DNA of 35,173 bases from Aquificaceae bacterium. GTDB taxonomy: Bacteria > Aquificota > Aquificia > Aquificales > Aquificaceae. This document shows, in pieces, positions 8,015-16,188 of the stretch. Below the pieces are notes generated by a model. That model ran no database searches, had not been told where the DNA came from, and was given only the letters and a program-made list of their open reading frames with translations. The stretch spans positions 1-35,173 of the forward strand of contig JANXBA010000023.1 in the NCBI GenBank assembly GCA_025062075.1, in the 5' to 3' direction. Every line of letters starts with the position of its first letter. Position 1 is the first letter of the stretch. A program made the position numbers and the translations under genes.

Positions 8015-8905
8015 GTGTTGACAGAGGAGAGCCTAAAGAGGACCTACGAGAGGAACTACCAGATTATGGGGGCGAGAGCTCCGGGACTCCTCCAGACCCT
8101 GCTACCCTTTCAGAAGAGCTACAGGCTGATTCTACAGGAGGGCAAGCTGGACGTGGACTTTGGAAGAGGGGGCATATACAGGGGAGACGCCCTTAAGTTT
8201 AGCTTGCTTCAGGTGCAGGCCTTTGAGAGGCATCCCACCAGGCTTTTCCCGGACTTTGACTTTGGGAGCGACAGCTTTTCTACGGACGGAAGTCTCATCT
8301 CCCACAGATACGCAGGCGAGCTACACAAGAAGCTAAGGGGGAGCTTCAAACTTCTGCCCCTTGAAGAGAGCAGGCACATACCTCTGCTCGTCTTGGCGGG
8401 CTTGGGCTTTGGCTTTCATCTGAGAGCTCTCCTCGAGCGTTACGAGGTCCAGAACTTGATAATTTTGGACGTGCCTGCCTTTTTTGCCCTGAGCTTGCAC
8501 ACCTTGGACTGGGGCCTAGTCTTTGACTACTACTCAAAGCCCGGCAGGAGCTTGCACCTGATAGTCGACGACAAGCTACTGCTGGAAGAGAACAAGGACA
8601 AGGCTTTTGAGGAGGTCCTGAGAGTGGCTCAGCGGATAAACCCTGGCCTCTTCTACTGGGGTTACTACCTTGAACACCTCCAGTACACGCCCACCCTTGG
8701 GTTCACAGAGTGGCTTCAAAGCTCGCCGCTTTTTGCGGAGCTTTTTCTGGGCTACTTTGACGACGAGCTGTGGTCTCTCAGGTGGACGCTGGAAAGGTGC
8801 AGAGGAAAATACCTCTCTACTTTCCTGAGAAAAAGGTCCCGCAGGGCTCGGTGGCCTTCGTGCTGGGAGCAGGTCCTTCTCTTGACCCGGCCATGGAGAA
8901 GATAA
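8015..8905 (+). CDS. Maf-like flagellin glycosyltransferase, N-terminal part (frame disrupted)
   Basis: Residues 1 to about 265 look like the N-terminal half of motility-associated-factor (Maf, COG2604/DUF115) proteins: an ERNYQIM-type opening, a glycine-rich LLVLAGLGFGFHLRALLER segment, then DVPAFFALSLH and a FDDELWSLRWTLE run that normally leads straight into the DUF115 domain. After about 8810 this frame turns into an arginine-rich, unrelated tail and stops at 8905. The DUF115 domain continues in the -1 frame from the same place. I therefore read 8015-9948 as one roughly 644-residue gene with a one-base frameshift. The family transfers nonulosonic acids to flagellin, which fits pseI and pseB downstream. 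Confidence 0.7.
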   Translation: MLTEESLKRTYERNYQIMGARAPGLLQTLLPFQKSYRLILQEGKLDVDFGRGGIYRGDALKFSLLQVQAFERHPTRLFPDFDFGSDSFSTDGSLISHRYAGELHKKLRGSFKLLPLEESRHIPLLVLAGLGFGFHLRALLERYEVQNLIILDVPAFFALSLHTLDWGLVFDYYSKPGRSLHLIVDDKLLLEENKDKAFEEVLRVAQRINPGLFYWGYYLEHLQYTPTLGFTEWLQSSPLFAELFLGYFDDELWSLRWTLERCRGKYLSTFLRKRSRRARWPSCWEQVLLLTRPWRR

Positions 8906-9948
8906 GAGACTGCCAAGATAGGGCAGTCATCTTCTCCTGCGGTTCTACCATCTCCGCCTTGAAGAGGGCAGGCATAGTTCCCGACTTTCACGTGGAAACC
9001 GAGAGGACTAAGTACACCTACGAGCTTCTGGTAGAAGTAGGAAGGGACTTTCTCAAGAAGACCCGGCTCATAGCCAACAACCCCCTGTGGACCGACTGCT
9101 TTAAGCTCTTCAAAAAGGGCTACATGTTTCTCAAGCTCAACGACACAGGTGCTTTGCTACTTGAGCAGGCAGGCTCGCCCATCATATGGCACACTGGACC
9201 TACAGTGACTGCGGCGGGCGTAGCCCTTGCGGCGGAGCTCGGCTTTGAGGAAATATATCTTTTCGGCGTAGACCTTGGCTCAAAGAACCCGCAAAGGCAC
9301 CACTCGGCGCTCACCAACTACTACGACCCTGGGAGCATACTCTCGAAGACTCCCGTGGAGCTCAGTATGACTGCCCCCGGAAACTTTGGTGGTACAGTTT
9401 ACACCAACCGGTGGTTTGCCTCCACCAGGTACTCCATAGAGCAGACTATAAGGAAAAAAGGTGTAAAGGTTTACAACGCCTCGGACGGCCTACTCATAGA
9501 GGGAGCCATACCGACGCCCCTTGAGACCTTACGTCTTGAAAGGACCATCCACAAGGAGCAAGTCATAAAAGCGGTGGAAGAGAACTTCCACACAAGATAC
9601 CTGAAGGTGGTAAGACCCACCGAGCACCTTCAGAAGCTGGTTTTGGACTTTGAGAACCTCGCGGAGAGGGTAAAAGACTACGGCAAGAGGTTTGACTTCA
9701 GGAAAAGAGAGGAGGCGGTGCAGAGCTTTACCGAGCTTGTAAAAGACCTCATTGGCCTGAAAAACCCCCTTCTGTATAACCTTCTGTATCACAACACTCA
9801 CCAGTGGAGTCAGATAGCCCTCGGACAGGCCCTCAGCATGGAAGAGGGAGAAAGAGAGGAGTTCCTGCGCTTTTTCTGGGAGCTCTACAGGGCTTTTCTA
9901 AAAGAGGCTACTGGGCAGGTCAAAAAACTTGCGGAGGAGTTCCGATGA
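8770..9948 (+). CDS. Maf-like flagellin glycosyltransferase, DUF115 part
   Basis: This frame carries the DUF115 (MptE-like) domain: SVAFVLGAGPSLD, then FSCGSTISALKRAGIVPDF, HTGPTVTAAGVALAAELG and IYLFGVDLG. A helical C-terminal region of about 150 residues follows, as in Maf proteins. A GTG at 8770 could start it on its own, but the first 20 residues would then be read inside the upstream part and no ribosome-binding site stands out. More likely it is the second half of one gene. The stop overlaps the pseI start as ATGA, so it is coupled to the pseudaminic-acid genes. Confidence 0.8.
   Translation: MVSQVDAGKVQRKIPLYFPEKKVPQGSVAFVLGAGPSLDPAMEKIRDCQDRAVIFSCGSTISALKRAGIVPDFHVETERTKYTYELLVEVGRDFLKKTRLIANNPLWTDCFKLFKKGYMFLKLNDTGALLLEQAGSPIIWHTGPTVTAAGVALAAELGFEEIYLFGVDLGSKNPQRHHSALTNYYDPGSILSKTPVELSMTAPGNFGGTVYTNRWFASTRYSIEQTIRKKGVKVYNASDGLLIEGAIPTPLETLRLERTIHKEQVIKAVEENFHTRYLKVVRPTEHLQKLVLDFENLAERVKDYGKRFDFRKREEAVQSFTELVKDLIGLKNPLLYNLLYHNTHQWSQIALGQALSMEEGEREEFLRFFWELYRAFLKEATGQVKKLAEEFR
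8806..8834 (+). other. frameshift zone joining the two Maf frames
   Basis: Going from the first to the second frame requires re-reading one base, that is a one-base loss or a -1 slip. Two A-runs are candidates: four A at 8806-8809 (in GGAAAATACC) and five A further on (in GAGAAAAAGG). The first gives the smoother protein, joining RGK to IPLYFPEK. Confidence 0.6.
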
Positions 9949-10982
9949 TAGACATAGGCGGAGTCAAGGTAGGTGAGAAGGTCCTTATCGTGGCAGAGCT
10001 CTCCGCCAACCACCTGCAGAGCCTTGACCTCGCCCTCAAGACCATAGAGGCAATAAAGGAGGCAGGTGCGGACGCGGTCAAGCTCCAGACCTACACGCCC
10101 GACACCATAACCCTGCCGGTGAAGAGCTCCCACTTTAGGATACAGGAGGAGACGCTCTGGGACGGGCAGTACATGCATGAGCTCTACAAAAAGGCCTACA
10201 CGCCCTGGGAGTGGCATCCAAAACTCTTTGAGTTTGCCCGACAGCTGGGTCTTGTGTGCTTCTCCTCTCCCTTTGACAGGACTGCGGTGGACTTTTTAGA
10301 AGAGCTCGGCACGCCTGCCTACAAAGTGGCCTCCTTTGAGATAACGGACGTACCCCTCATAGAGTACATAGCCAGCAAGGGCAAGCCCGTAATCATATCC
10401 ACGGGCATAGCCACCCTGTCGGACATAGAGGAGGCCCTCCGGGCCTGCAGGAGGGTGGGCAACGAGCAGGTGGTTCTCCTCAAGTGCGTCTCTGAGTACC
10501 CTACGCCCTACGAGGACGTAAACCTCAGGACCATTCCCAACATGAGGGAGACCTTTGGAGTGCCCGTAGGCCTGTCAGACCACACCTTGGGCATAGCGGT
10601 GCCCGTAGCAGCCGTGGCCTTGGGCGCGGTAGTGGTAGAAAAGCACTTTATACTCGACAGGTCCTTGGGAGGGCCGGATGCGGAGTTTTCCTTAGAGCCT
10701 GCGGAGTTCAAAGCCATGGTGGAGGCAGTGCGTCAGGTAGAAAAAGCTCTGGGTAAGGTCACTTACGAGCTCACAGAAGGTCAGAGGAAAATGAGAAAAT
10801 TTGCCCGAAGCCTCTTCGTGGCGGAGGACATAAAGGCAGGAGAGGTGTTCACAGAAAAAAATGTAAAGAGCGTGCGACCCGGCTACGGACTCCCACCCAA
10901 ACACCTGAAGGAAGTCTTAGGAAAGCGGGCGAGGGTTGACCTTCCCAAGGGCACGCCCCTGAGCTGGGAGGTGATAGAGTGA
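9945..10982 (+). CDS. pseI: pseudaminic acid synthase
   Basis: A 345-residue NeuB/PseI-family synthase that condenses a 6-deoxy amino sugar with phosphoenolpyruvate. Features in order are LIVAELSANH near the start, GADAVKLQTYTPDTI and CFSSPFDRTAVDFLE. YKVASFEITD, typical of PseI (sialic acid synthases differ here), GLSDHT and VVEKHF follow, with the C-terminal SAF (antifreeze-like) domain after about residue 285. The start ATG overlaps the preceding stop (ATGA), and the gene in turn overlaps pseB. The frame is open further upstream, but that stretch lies in the DUF115 coding region. PseI fits better than NeuB or LegI from the SFEITD motif and the pseB neighbour. Confidence 0.9.
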   Translation: MIDIGGVKVGEKVLIVAELSANHLQSLDLALKTIEAIKEAGADAVKLQTYTPDTITLPVKSSHFRIQEETLWDGQYMHELYKKAYTPWEWHPKLFEFARQLGLVCFSSPFDRTAVDFLEELGTPAYKVASFEITDVPLIEYIASKGKPVIISTGIATLSDIEEALRACRRVGNEQVVLLKCVSEYPTPYEDVNLRTIPNMRETFGVPVGLSDHTLGIAVPVAAVALGAVVVEKHFILDRSLGGPDAEFSLEPAEFKAMVEAVRQVEKALGKVTYELTEGQRKMRKFARSLFVAEDIKAGEVFTEKNVKSVRPGYGLPPKHLKEVLGKRARVDLPKGTPLSWEVIE

Positions 10983-12013
10983 GCTTTTTAGAGGGCAAAG
11001 TCCTGCTCATAACAGGAGGCACGGGCTCTTTCGGCAGAGCTCTGACCCGCCACCTCTTGGAGCACCACAGACCCAGAAAGATTATTATCTTCAGCAGGGA
11101 CGAGTTCAAGCAGTGGCAGATGTCGAAGGAGTTTCCCGAGGAGCTCTACCCACAGCTCAGGTTCTTCCTCGGGGACATAAGGGACAAGGACAGGCTCTGG
11201 TTTGCCCTTGACAGGGTGGACTACGTGGTGCACGCAGCGGCTCTCAAGCACGTGCCCATCCTCGAGTACAACCCGCTGGAGGCGGTCAAGACCAACATAC
11301 TGGGTGCGCAGAACCTGATAGAGGTGGCTGTAGAGAAGGGGGTGAGGAAGGTGGTAGCCCTCTCTACCGACAAGGCGGTAAACCCCGTAAACCTCTACGG
11401 GGCCACCAAGCTCACCATGGAAAAACTCTTCATCGCAGGAAACGTGTACGCAGGGGCAAAGGAGACCTCTTTTTGCGTGGTTAGGTACGGCAACGTAGTG
11501 GGAAGCAGAGGTAGCGTCATACCCTTTTTCCTCAAGCTCCTGTCGCAGGGGGAGAGGGAGCTCCCCATCACCGACGAGAGGATGACGCGCTTTTGGATAA
11601 CTCTGGAGGAAGGCATCAGGCTGGTGCTCTTTGCCCTGGAGCACGGCGAGGGGGGCGAGGTGTTCGTCCCCAAAATACCGAGCGTGCGGATAGTGGACAT
11701 AGCGAGGGCCCTCTGCCCTAAATGCTCTCTCAAAATAGTAGGCATAAGACCAGGGGAGAAGCTCCACGAGACCCTGATATCAGAGGAAGAGTCCAGAAAC
11801 CTTTACCTGGTTAAGCACGACGGGAGAGAGTACTTTGTCCTGCTACCACAGTTCCAGTTTGAAGCAAGAGCCCCCAAAAAGTGGCTGAGCTATCCCAGAG
11901 TGCCTGAGGGCTTTTTCTACAGGAGCGACGCCAACGACTGGTGGCTGGAGGGGGAAGAGCTCAAGGAGTTTCTTCGGAAGGCTATAGGGGGCCTGCAGGC
12001 CCCGGCGGATTAG
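10979..12013 (+). CDS. pseB: UDP-N-acetylglucosamine 4,6-dehydratase (inverting)
   Basis: A 344-residue short-chain dehydrogenase of the PseB/FlaA1 type, the first step of pseudaminic acid synthesis. The NADP Rossmann motif is TGGTGSFG at about 13-20; HAAALKHVP and STDKAVNPVNLYGATK contain the active-site region with the YxxxK. GEKLHETLIS in the C-terminal part is typical of PseB. It starts at GTG 10979 overlapping the pseI stop. Its 3' end carries a perfect 16-bp palindrome and overlaps the convergent porG by 4 nt. The remaining pathway genes are not in the window. Confidence 0.9.
   Translation: MSFLEGKVLLITGGTGSFGRALTRHLLEHHRPRKIIIFSRDEFKQWQMSKEFPEELYPQLRFFLGDIRDKDRLWFALDRVDYVVHAAALKHVPILEYNPLEAVKTNILGAQNLIEVAVEKGVRKVVALSTDKAVNPVNLYGATKLTMEKLFIAGNVYAGAKETSFCVVRYGNVVGSRGSVIPFFLKLLSQGERELPITDERMTRFWITLEEGIRLVLFALEHGEGGEVFVPKIPSVRIVDIARALCPKCSLKIVGIRPGEKLHETLISEEESRNLYLVKHDGREYFVLLPQFQFEARAPKKWLSYPRVPEGFFYRSDANDWWLEGEELKEFLRKAIGGLQAPAD
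11988..12003. repeat. perfect 16-bp GC-rich palindrome at a convergent gene end
   Basis: GGGGCCTGCAGGCCCC reads the same on both strands and can fold into a six-pair stem with a TGCA loop in either transcript. It lies in the last codons of pseB, 7 nt from the overlapping convergent stop codons. No T-run follows on either side, so a standard intrinsic terminator is not shown. Confidence 0.6.
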
Positions 12014-12723
12014 ACCGCTACCTTCTTGGGCGGTGGTGGCAGGAAAGCCTCAAGCCCCTGCTCCTGAGCCCACCTCTGGGCAAGCTCGTAGGCTGCCCTT
12101 GCGGTGTTTAGGTTTTTCTCTATAAGCTCCAGCTTCTTCTTGAACTTCCTCTCAAGGGCGGAGTCCAAGGAGGCAGTCCCGCCGGAGGCCACAAACTTCT
12201 TCAGGAACCTTGACTTTATGCCCTCTTCGATGGCCTCTACACCTACCACGCCTATGGCACCGAAGAGAGCTCCTATCATAGCCATGTTGGTGGAGAGCTC
12301 CGTGCCTGCGATGTCAATGGCGAACTTGGTGGCAGGGAAGTTAAGAACCTTCACCTCCAAGCTCTCCAACCTCTCTTTGTCCTCCTCCGTCAGCAGGTCT
12401 TCCTCCGTGTTTATTATCACCAGACCCTTTCTTTTTATGCCGGAGTAGAAGGGCATGGTGTAAGACTTGCCCATGGTTATGACCTGCGGGTGGAAGACCA
12501 TTATCACGTCCGGGTAGACCACCTCGCCCCTGTCGTAGATGGGCTCCATGCCTATGCGGGCGTAGCTCTCCGCCGGTGCCATCCTCTTCTCCGCGCCGAA
12601 GAAGGGGTTAGAAACTGCGTAGTAGCCCTCGTAGTCCGCCGCGGTAGCTATGATGTGCGCTGCGGTGACCGCACCTTGACCACCCAGCGCAGGCATGCGT
12701 ATGTTTACCCTTCTCCTCTTCAT
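12010..12723 (-). CDS. porG: 2-oxoacid (pyruvate):ferredoxin oxidoreductase, gamma subunit
   Basis: A 237-residue gamma subunit. MPALGGQGAVTAAHIIATAA at the N-terminus and NPFFGAEKRMAPAESYARI are the usual CoA-domain signatures, and an insert-rich C-terminal helix follows. The complex carboxylates acetyl-CoA to pyruvate (or an analogous 2-oxoacid step) with reduced ferredoxin, central to the reductive TCA cycle. It is the last gene of the minus-strand operon and its start overlaps the beta-subunit stop by 4 nt. Its stop overlaps that of pseB on the other strand. Pyruvate versus 2-oxoglutarate specificity cannot be settled by eye. Confidence 0.88.
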   Translation of the reverse strand: MKRRRVNIRMPALGGQGAVTAAHIIATAADYEGYYAVSNPFFGAEKRMAPAESYARIGMEPIYDRGEVVYPDVIMVFHPQVITMGKSYTMPFYSGIKRKGLVIINTEEDLLTEEDKERLESLEVKVLNFPATKFAIDIAGTELSTNMAMIGALFGAIGVVGVEAIEEGIKSRFLKKFVASGGTASLDSALERKFKKKLELIEKNLNTARAAYELAQRWAQEQGLEAFLPPPPKKVAV

Positions 12724-13580
12724 AGCAGACCCTCCTCTTTCTTGCGCTCTATGACCTCCTTTGCGGGCTCGCTCATGTACTCAAAGAAGGAGAACCTCTC
12801 CTTGTCCCTCTGTCTCATCTCGTCCAGACCGTCGTCGGAGTTAAGACCTATCTCAAGAATGCAGGGCGTATACAGGTGCACGTAGGTGGGTCCTACTTCC
12901 CTTGCTACGTATATGGCCTTCTTTATGACCGTTTCCACCCTCTTGGGGGAGGACACGGTAAGCCTTGCCACGTAGTGGCATCCCGAGTCTATGGCTATCT
13001 GCCAGAAGGGCACCTTGTCCCACTGCTTGCCCTTGGGTGCCATCTTAAACACGTGCCCCTTTACCGTTAGACCGCTCTCCTGACCACCCGTGTTGGCGTA
13101 GACCTCGTTGTCAAAGCATATGGTGGTTATCTTCTCCTGTCTAAAGAAAGACTGAAGAGTGCAGTCCAAACCTATGTCCACCGTGGCACCGTCGCCCGCC
13201 AGCACCACTACATCTTTGACCTTGTCAGGAAACCTCCACTCCAGCACCCTCTTTATGCCGGAGGCCACCGCGTTCTGGTTTCCAAACAGGGAGTGAACCG
13301 TGTGCAGGGCTATGTGAGGAAAGACCAAGGAGGTGCATCCGGTGGAGTTTACTATGATGGTGTCCTCGGGGTTGGGCAGGGAAGCCAGTATGTACCTCAA
13401 GGCCATGGACTCGGGGCATCCCGCACAGAGGGAGTGCTCCTCTATGAGCTCCTTGGAGTAGGGCAGGTCCATCACACCCCTTTTGGGGTTGCCCCAGGTG
13501 GCTTTAAACTGCAGGTCTTTTATCTCCTGGGGCATCACATCCAGCAGGTCTTCGTTTATCTCGTATACCTTATAGGACAT
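12720..13580 (-). CDS. porB: 2-oxoacid (pyruvate):ferredoxin oxidoreductase, beta subunit
   Basis: A 286-residue thiamine-diphosphate subunit. HSLCAGCPE and NSTGC supply cluster ligands near the start, and a further Cys lies in YTPCILE near residue 250. The TPP motif is GDGATVDIG followed by FDNEVYANTGGQ. It transfers the hydroxyethyl (or acyl) unit and electrons through a [4Fe-4S] cluster. A strong AGGAGG lies before the ATG, and the gene overlaps the alpha-subunit end by 11 nt, so the order alpha-beta-gamma is tightly coupled. Confidence 0.9.
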   Translation of the reverse strand: MSYKVYEINEDLLDVMPQEIKDLQFKATWGNPKRGVMDLPYSKELIEEHSLCAGCPESMALRYILASLPNPEDTIIVNSTGCTSLVFPHIALHTVHSLFGNQNAVASGIKRVLEWRFPDKVKDVVVLAGDGATVDIGLDCTLQSFFRQEKITTICFDNEVYANTGGQESGLTVKGHVFKMAPKGKQWDKVPFWQIAIDSGCHYVARLTVSSPKRVETVIKKAIYVAREVGPTYVHLYTPCILEIGLNSDDGLDEMRQRDKERFSFFEYMSEPAKEVIERKKEEGLL

Positions 13581-14775
13581 GTTTTACCTCCTTGCCGGTA
13601 AGTTTCATAACCTCTTTCACTATAAACTCTGGGGGCATGGTCATTCCGCCTGCCACTCTGGGAGCTCCTATTACCTCCGCGTCGCACACGCCGTAGAGGT
13701 ATCTCCTCACCTCACGCTCTAACCAACCTACCACATTGAACTCGGGCACGAAGATGTACTTGGCACCCTTGACCGCCTGTCTGAGCTCTTCTACGGGGAA
13801 GGGTCTTATGGTCTTGAGCTTTAGCACTCTGGCCTTTATGCCCTCTTCCTCTAAAAGCCTTACCGCTTCCTTTGACTGGGCAGCGGCGGTTCCGCAGGCT
13901 ACGAACAGGAGCTCTGCGGTCGGGTCTCCGAACTCCTCGGTGAGACCTCTCAGGTAGTGCTTTGCATATGGTCTTGACCTTTCAATGGCTGACCTTACCT
14001 CCCACTGCCAGCTGGCGTGAGTGGCGTAGGATATGTAGTTAGACTTCATGACGAAGGGGTCTCTAAGAAACCTTCCCGGGGGCACTTCCGCATCTATGAC
14101 AGGCATGGGTGCTTTGTAGGGGTTGTAGGGTGGCAGGGCTATGTCGTCAGGCGGTAGCATGACCGCCTCTCTGGTGTGAGAGACGAAAAAGCCGTCCACG
14201 GCGGTTATCACTGGGACATGCACATCTGGCTGTTCTGCCACCACGAAGCCTGCGATTATCATGTCAAAGAGGTCCTGGGCGTTCTCCGCGTACCATATCA
14301 TGCACCCCGTATCGAGGAGGAAACTTACCTCCAAGTTGTCAGGCTGTATGGAAAGAGGGGAGTTTACACCTCTTGCCATAAGCACCAGCTGGACAGGTAT
14401 GCGGGTACCCGCCCACATGGGGAAGTTTTCCATAGCTCTCAGCGTTCCCGGGCCTGAGGTGGTGGTTATGGCCCTCGCACCGGCCATGGCACAGCCTGCC
14501 AGCTCGGACATAACTCCAAACTCCGACTCGCCCCTGAAGTAAACACCCACATAGCCCTCCACCCAGAGCTCTCCTATCAAGTGCGCCGCCTCTGACTGGG
14601 GCGTGATAGGATAAGAGACTGAGGCGTCCACGGAGGACCTCTTGACCGCCTCCTTGACCGCTTCTGAGCCGGTCATGAAGTGTTTGGTTCTGGGCGCTTC
14701 AAAAAGAAGGTAGTCTGGCGAGACCACTCTCTGCCCCGCCCTGTTGTATACCACTGTCTCTGTAACGGTTTGCAT
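13570..14775 (-). CDS. porA: 2-oxoacid (pyruvate):ferredoxin oxidoreductase, alpha subunit
   Basis: A 401-residue alpha subunit with SYPITPQSEAAHLIGEL, the pyrimidine-binding signature, near residue 54. TTTSGPGTLRAMENFPMWAGTR follows, and a C-terminal transketolase-like domain containing VACGTAAAQSKEAVRLL comes after about residue 250. GGAGG sits 6 nt before the ATG. A 58-nt gap separates it from the Uma2-like gene upstream, the largest gap in the operon. It forms the catalytic core together with the beta and gamma subunits. Confidence 0.9.
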   Translation of the reverse strand: MQTVTETVVYNRAGQRVVSPDYLLFEAPRTKHFMTGSEAVKEAVKRSSVDASVSYPITPQSEAAHLIGELWVEGYVGVYFRGESEFGVMSELAGCAMAGARAITTTSGPGTLRAMENFPMWAGTRIPVQLVLMARGVNSPLSIQPDNLEVSFLLDTGCMIWYAENAQDLFDMIIAGFVVAEQPDVHVPVITAVDGFFVSHTREAVMLPPDDIALPPYNPYKAPMPVIDAEVPPGRFLRDPFVMKSNYISYATHASWQWEVRSAIERSRPYAKHYLRGLTEEFGDPTAELLFVACGTAAAQSKEAVRLLEEEGIKARVLKLKTIRPFPVEELRQAVKGAKYIFVPEFNVVGWLEREVRRYLYGVCDAEVIGAPRVAGGMTMPPEFIVKEVMKLTGKEVKHVL

Positions 14776-14833
14776 GGCAACCTCCTTAAAGTTTTATTTA
14801 AATGTATAGAAGCGGGGGGTTAAAAGCATGATT

Positions 14834-15376
14834 TTAGTCACCAAACACCTCCTTCAGATCCACGCACAGACCTTCCAACAGCTTGGAACACACTTGACCT
14901 TGTTCGTAAGCCCAAGAGTGCACCTTGTACTCTAAGCCTTCAAGGGTGAAAACTTCTATGACCTTCTCTTCTGGGAAAAGAAGCCAAAGCTCCTTGATGC
15001 GGTAGCTAGCGTAAAGCCTTCTTTTGTCCTCCGTGTCTTTCTTAAGGCTTGAAGGTGAGACTATCTCAACCACTAAGTCAGGTGCACCAAAAATGCCCTT
15101 CTCCTTTACCACGGAGAGGTTCTCCTTCAAGACCACCACCAAGTCAGGCTGAACCACGTTTTCTTCGCTCAAGACCACATCAAAGGGGAGGAGGTAAACC
15201 TCGCCCACCGCCTTTTCCTCTACATGTTTGCTAAAGGCAAGGGCAAGCCTAGGGGCGGTTCTCTGATGCTTCCTGCTTGCGCTGGGCACAGGGTAGAGCT
15301 CCCCTCCTATTGTCTCATACCCTTCGTCCTCATCCAGCTTAAGGTAATCTTGATAGGTCCAGACAGTGGTTTTCAT
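14834..15376 (-). CDS. Uma2-family (DUF820) restriction-endonuclease-like protein
   Basis: A 180-residue protein with the PD-(D/E)xK fold typical of Uma2 proteins. The opening WTYQDYLKL and GYETIGGELY come first, then QPDLVVV, and the core motif PDLVVEIVSPSS followed by KRRLYASYRIKELWLLFPE. The start ATG (15376) overlaps the stop of the PorE-like gene as ATGA, so it is translated with the oxidoreductase operon. A longer upstream frame exists but would lie inside that gene. The biological role of Uma2 proteins is largely unknown. Its third-position bases look more A/T-rich than those of the flanking subunit genes, which hints at late insertion. No metabolic role in the oxidoreductase is evident. 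Confidence 0.85.
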   Translation of the reverse strand: MKTTVWTYQDYLKLDEDEGYETIGGELYPVPSASRKHQRTAPRLALAFSKHVEEKAVGEVYLLPFDVVLSEENVVQPDLVVVLKENLSVVKEKGIFGAPDLVVEIVSPSSLKKDTEDKRRLYASYRIKELWLLFPEEKVIEVFTLEGLEYKVHSWAYEQGQVCSKLLEGLCVDLKEVFGD

Positions 15377-15942
15377 AGGCCTAACTCTTTTTTTACCTCT
15401 TCCGCAACCCTTATGAACTTCTCCATCTCCTCCACATGCTGGTCTCTTAGGGTTATCATGGCATCTTCGTGCCCTGCCATACCGCACATGGCTATGGTAA
15501 AGCAGTCTGTTTCAGCCCTTATTATCTTGAGTGCCACGTTGGCGTAGTGACAATGCACGCCCACAAAGATGCAGGCCTTTATCCTGTTGTGCCATATGGT
15601 CAGGTTGGGGTGGTTGGGGTTTATCTCCACCGCAGGGTTTATCTTTGGGTACTTCGGTCTGTAGTCGTACATGGGGATTATTTTTGCGCCCAGCACCTGA
15701 GCCATTTTCTTGACAAGCTTTGCTTTCTCTTTGGCCTCCTCGTTCCAGGCGTAAAGCACCTGAGGTCCGGGGAAGATGGTGGGGTTTGCTCTGGTGAGCA
15801 TGGCCTTTGCCGCCTCTCTCATGGCCTGTTCCTCTTCCACTATCTCGTTAAACATGAGGGCGTATCCGGGCGGCGGGTTTAAAAGACCTTCGTAAACTGC
15901 CACTGGGTAAGGTGAAAAGCCACTCGGTCCAAGTGTAGCCAC
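15373..15942 (-). CDS. small PorE-like subunit of the Aquificales-type oxidoreductase
   Basis: A 189-residue protein in the position of the extra small subunit of five-subunit pyruvate/2-oxoglutarate oxidoreductases of Hydrogenobacter-type bacteria. The second half, CIFVGVHCHYANVALKI followed by DCFTIAMCGM, looks like a nucleotide- or flavin-type alpha/beta fold. My recollection is that such proteins are related to a CO-dehydrogenase/acetyl-CoA synthase small-subunit family, but I cannot verify this. It starts at GTG 15942 behind GGAGG with a 6-nt spacing, 15 nt after the ferredoxin subunit. Its exact function is not established. Confidence 0.7.
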   Translation of the reverse strand: MATLGPSGFSPYPVAVYEGLLNPPPGYALMFNEIVEEEQAMREAAKAMLTRANPTIFPGPQVLYAWNEEAKEKAKLVKKMAQVLGAKIIPMYDYRPKYPKINPAVEINPNHPNLTIWHNRIKACIFVGVHCHYANVALKIIRAETDCFTIAMCGMAGHEDAMITLRDQHVEEMEKFIRVAEEVKKELGL

Positions 15943-15957
15943 AGCTTACCTCCTTTT

Positions 15958-16188
15958 TTACTTCTCTGCATGCACTTCTGGCATTATCATGTGTATGGCG
16001 TTTCTTTTAAGGAGGTTCACGCACACATACACGCAGAGGGCACAGCCCTTACAGCGGTTTTGGACCACAAAGGCGTGATGCTCCTCGTCAGTGTACATCA
16101 GGGTGTTAGGCTCCGGGCAAAAGAGCGTGCACTGTTTGCAGTTGTACTTGGAGCACTCCTCATTTATGACCTCCGCCACGTAGTACAT
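15958..16188 (-). CDS. porD: 2[4Fe-4S] ferredoxin subunit of the oxidoreductase
   Basis: A 76-residue ferredoxin with two cluster motifs. The first has an extended spacing: C12-x4-C17-x2-C20-x3-C24-P. The second is C46-x2-C49-x2-C52-x3-C56 and has Val where Pro usually follows the last Cys. This is the delta-type subunit that passes electrons between the TPP subunit and external ferredoxin. AGGAGG lies just before the ATG. It is the first gene of the minus-strand operon and is divergent from ctpA. A TTGACA on the minus strand at 16247-16252 is a candidate -35, but the nearest TATAAA is 21 nt away, so the promoter is not firmly placed. Confidence 0.85.
   Translation of the reverse strand: MYYVAEVINEECSKYNCKQCTLFCPEPNTLMYTDEEHHAFVVQNRCKGCALCVYVCVNLLKRNAIHMIMPEVHAEK

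Noticed and set aside
8770-8905. Two independent genes instead of one frameshifted Maf gene
   Set aside because: The second part would begin without a ribosome-binding site, and the first part's last 30 residues are unlike any protein tail of the family, whereas joining the frames gives a continuous Maf-like sequence.
15377-15487. Longer N-terminus for the Uma2 protein
   Set aside because: The extra codons are Arg/Cys/Gly-rich, lie inside the PorE-like gene, and family homology starts at the ATG that overlaps its stop.
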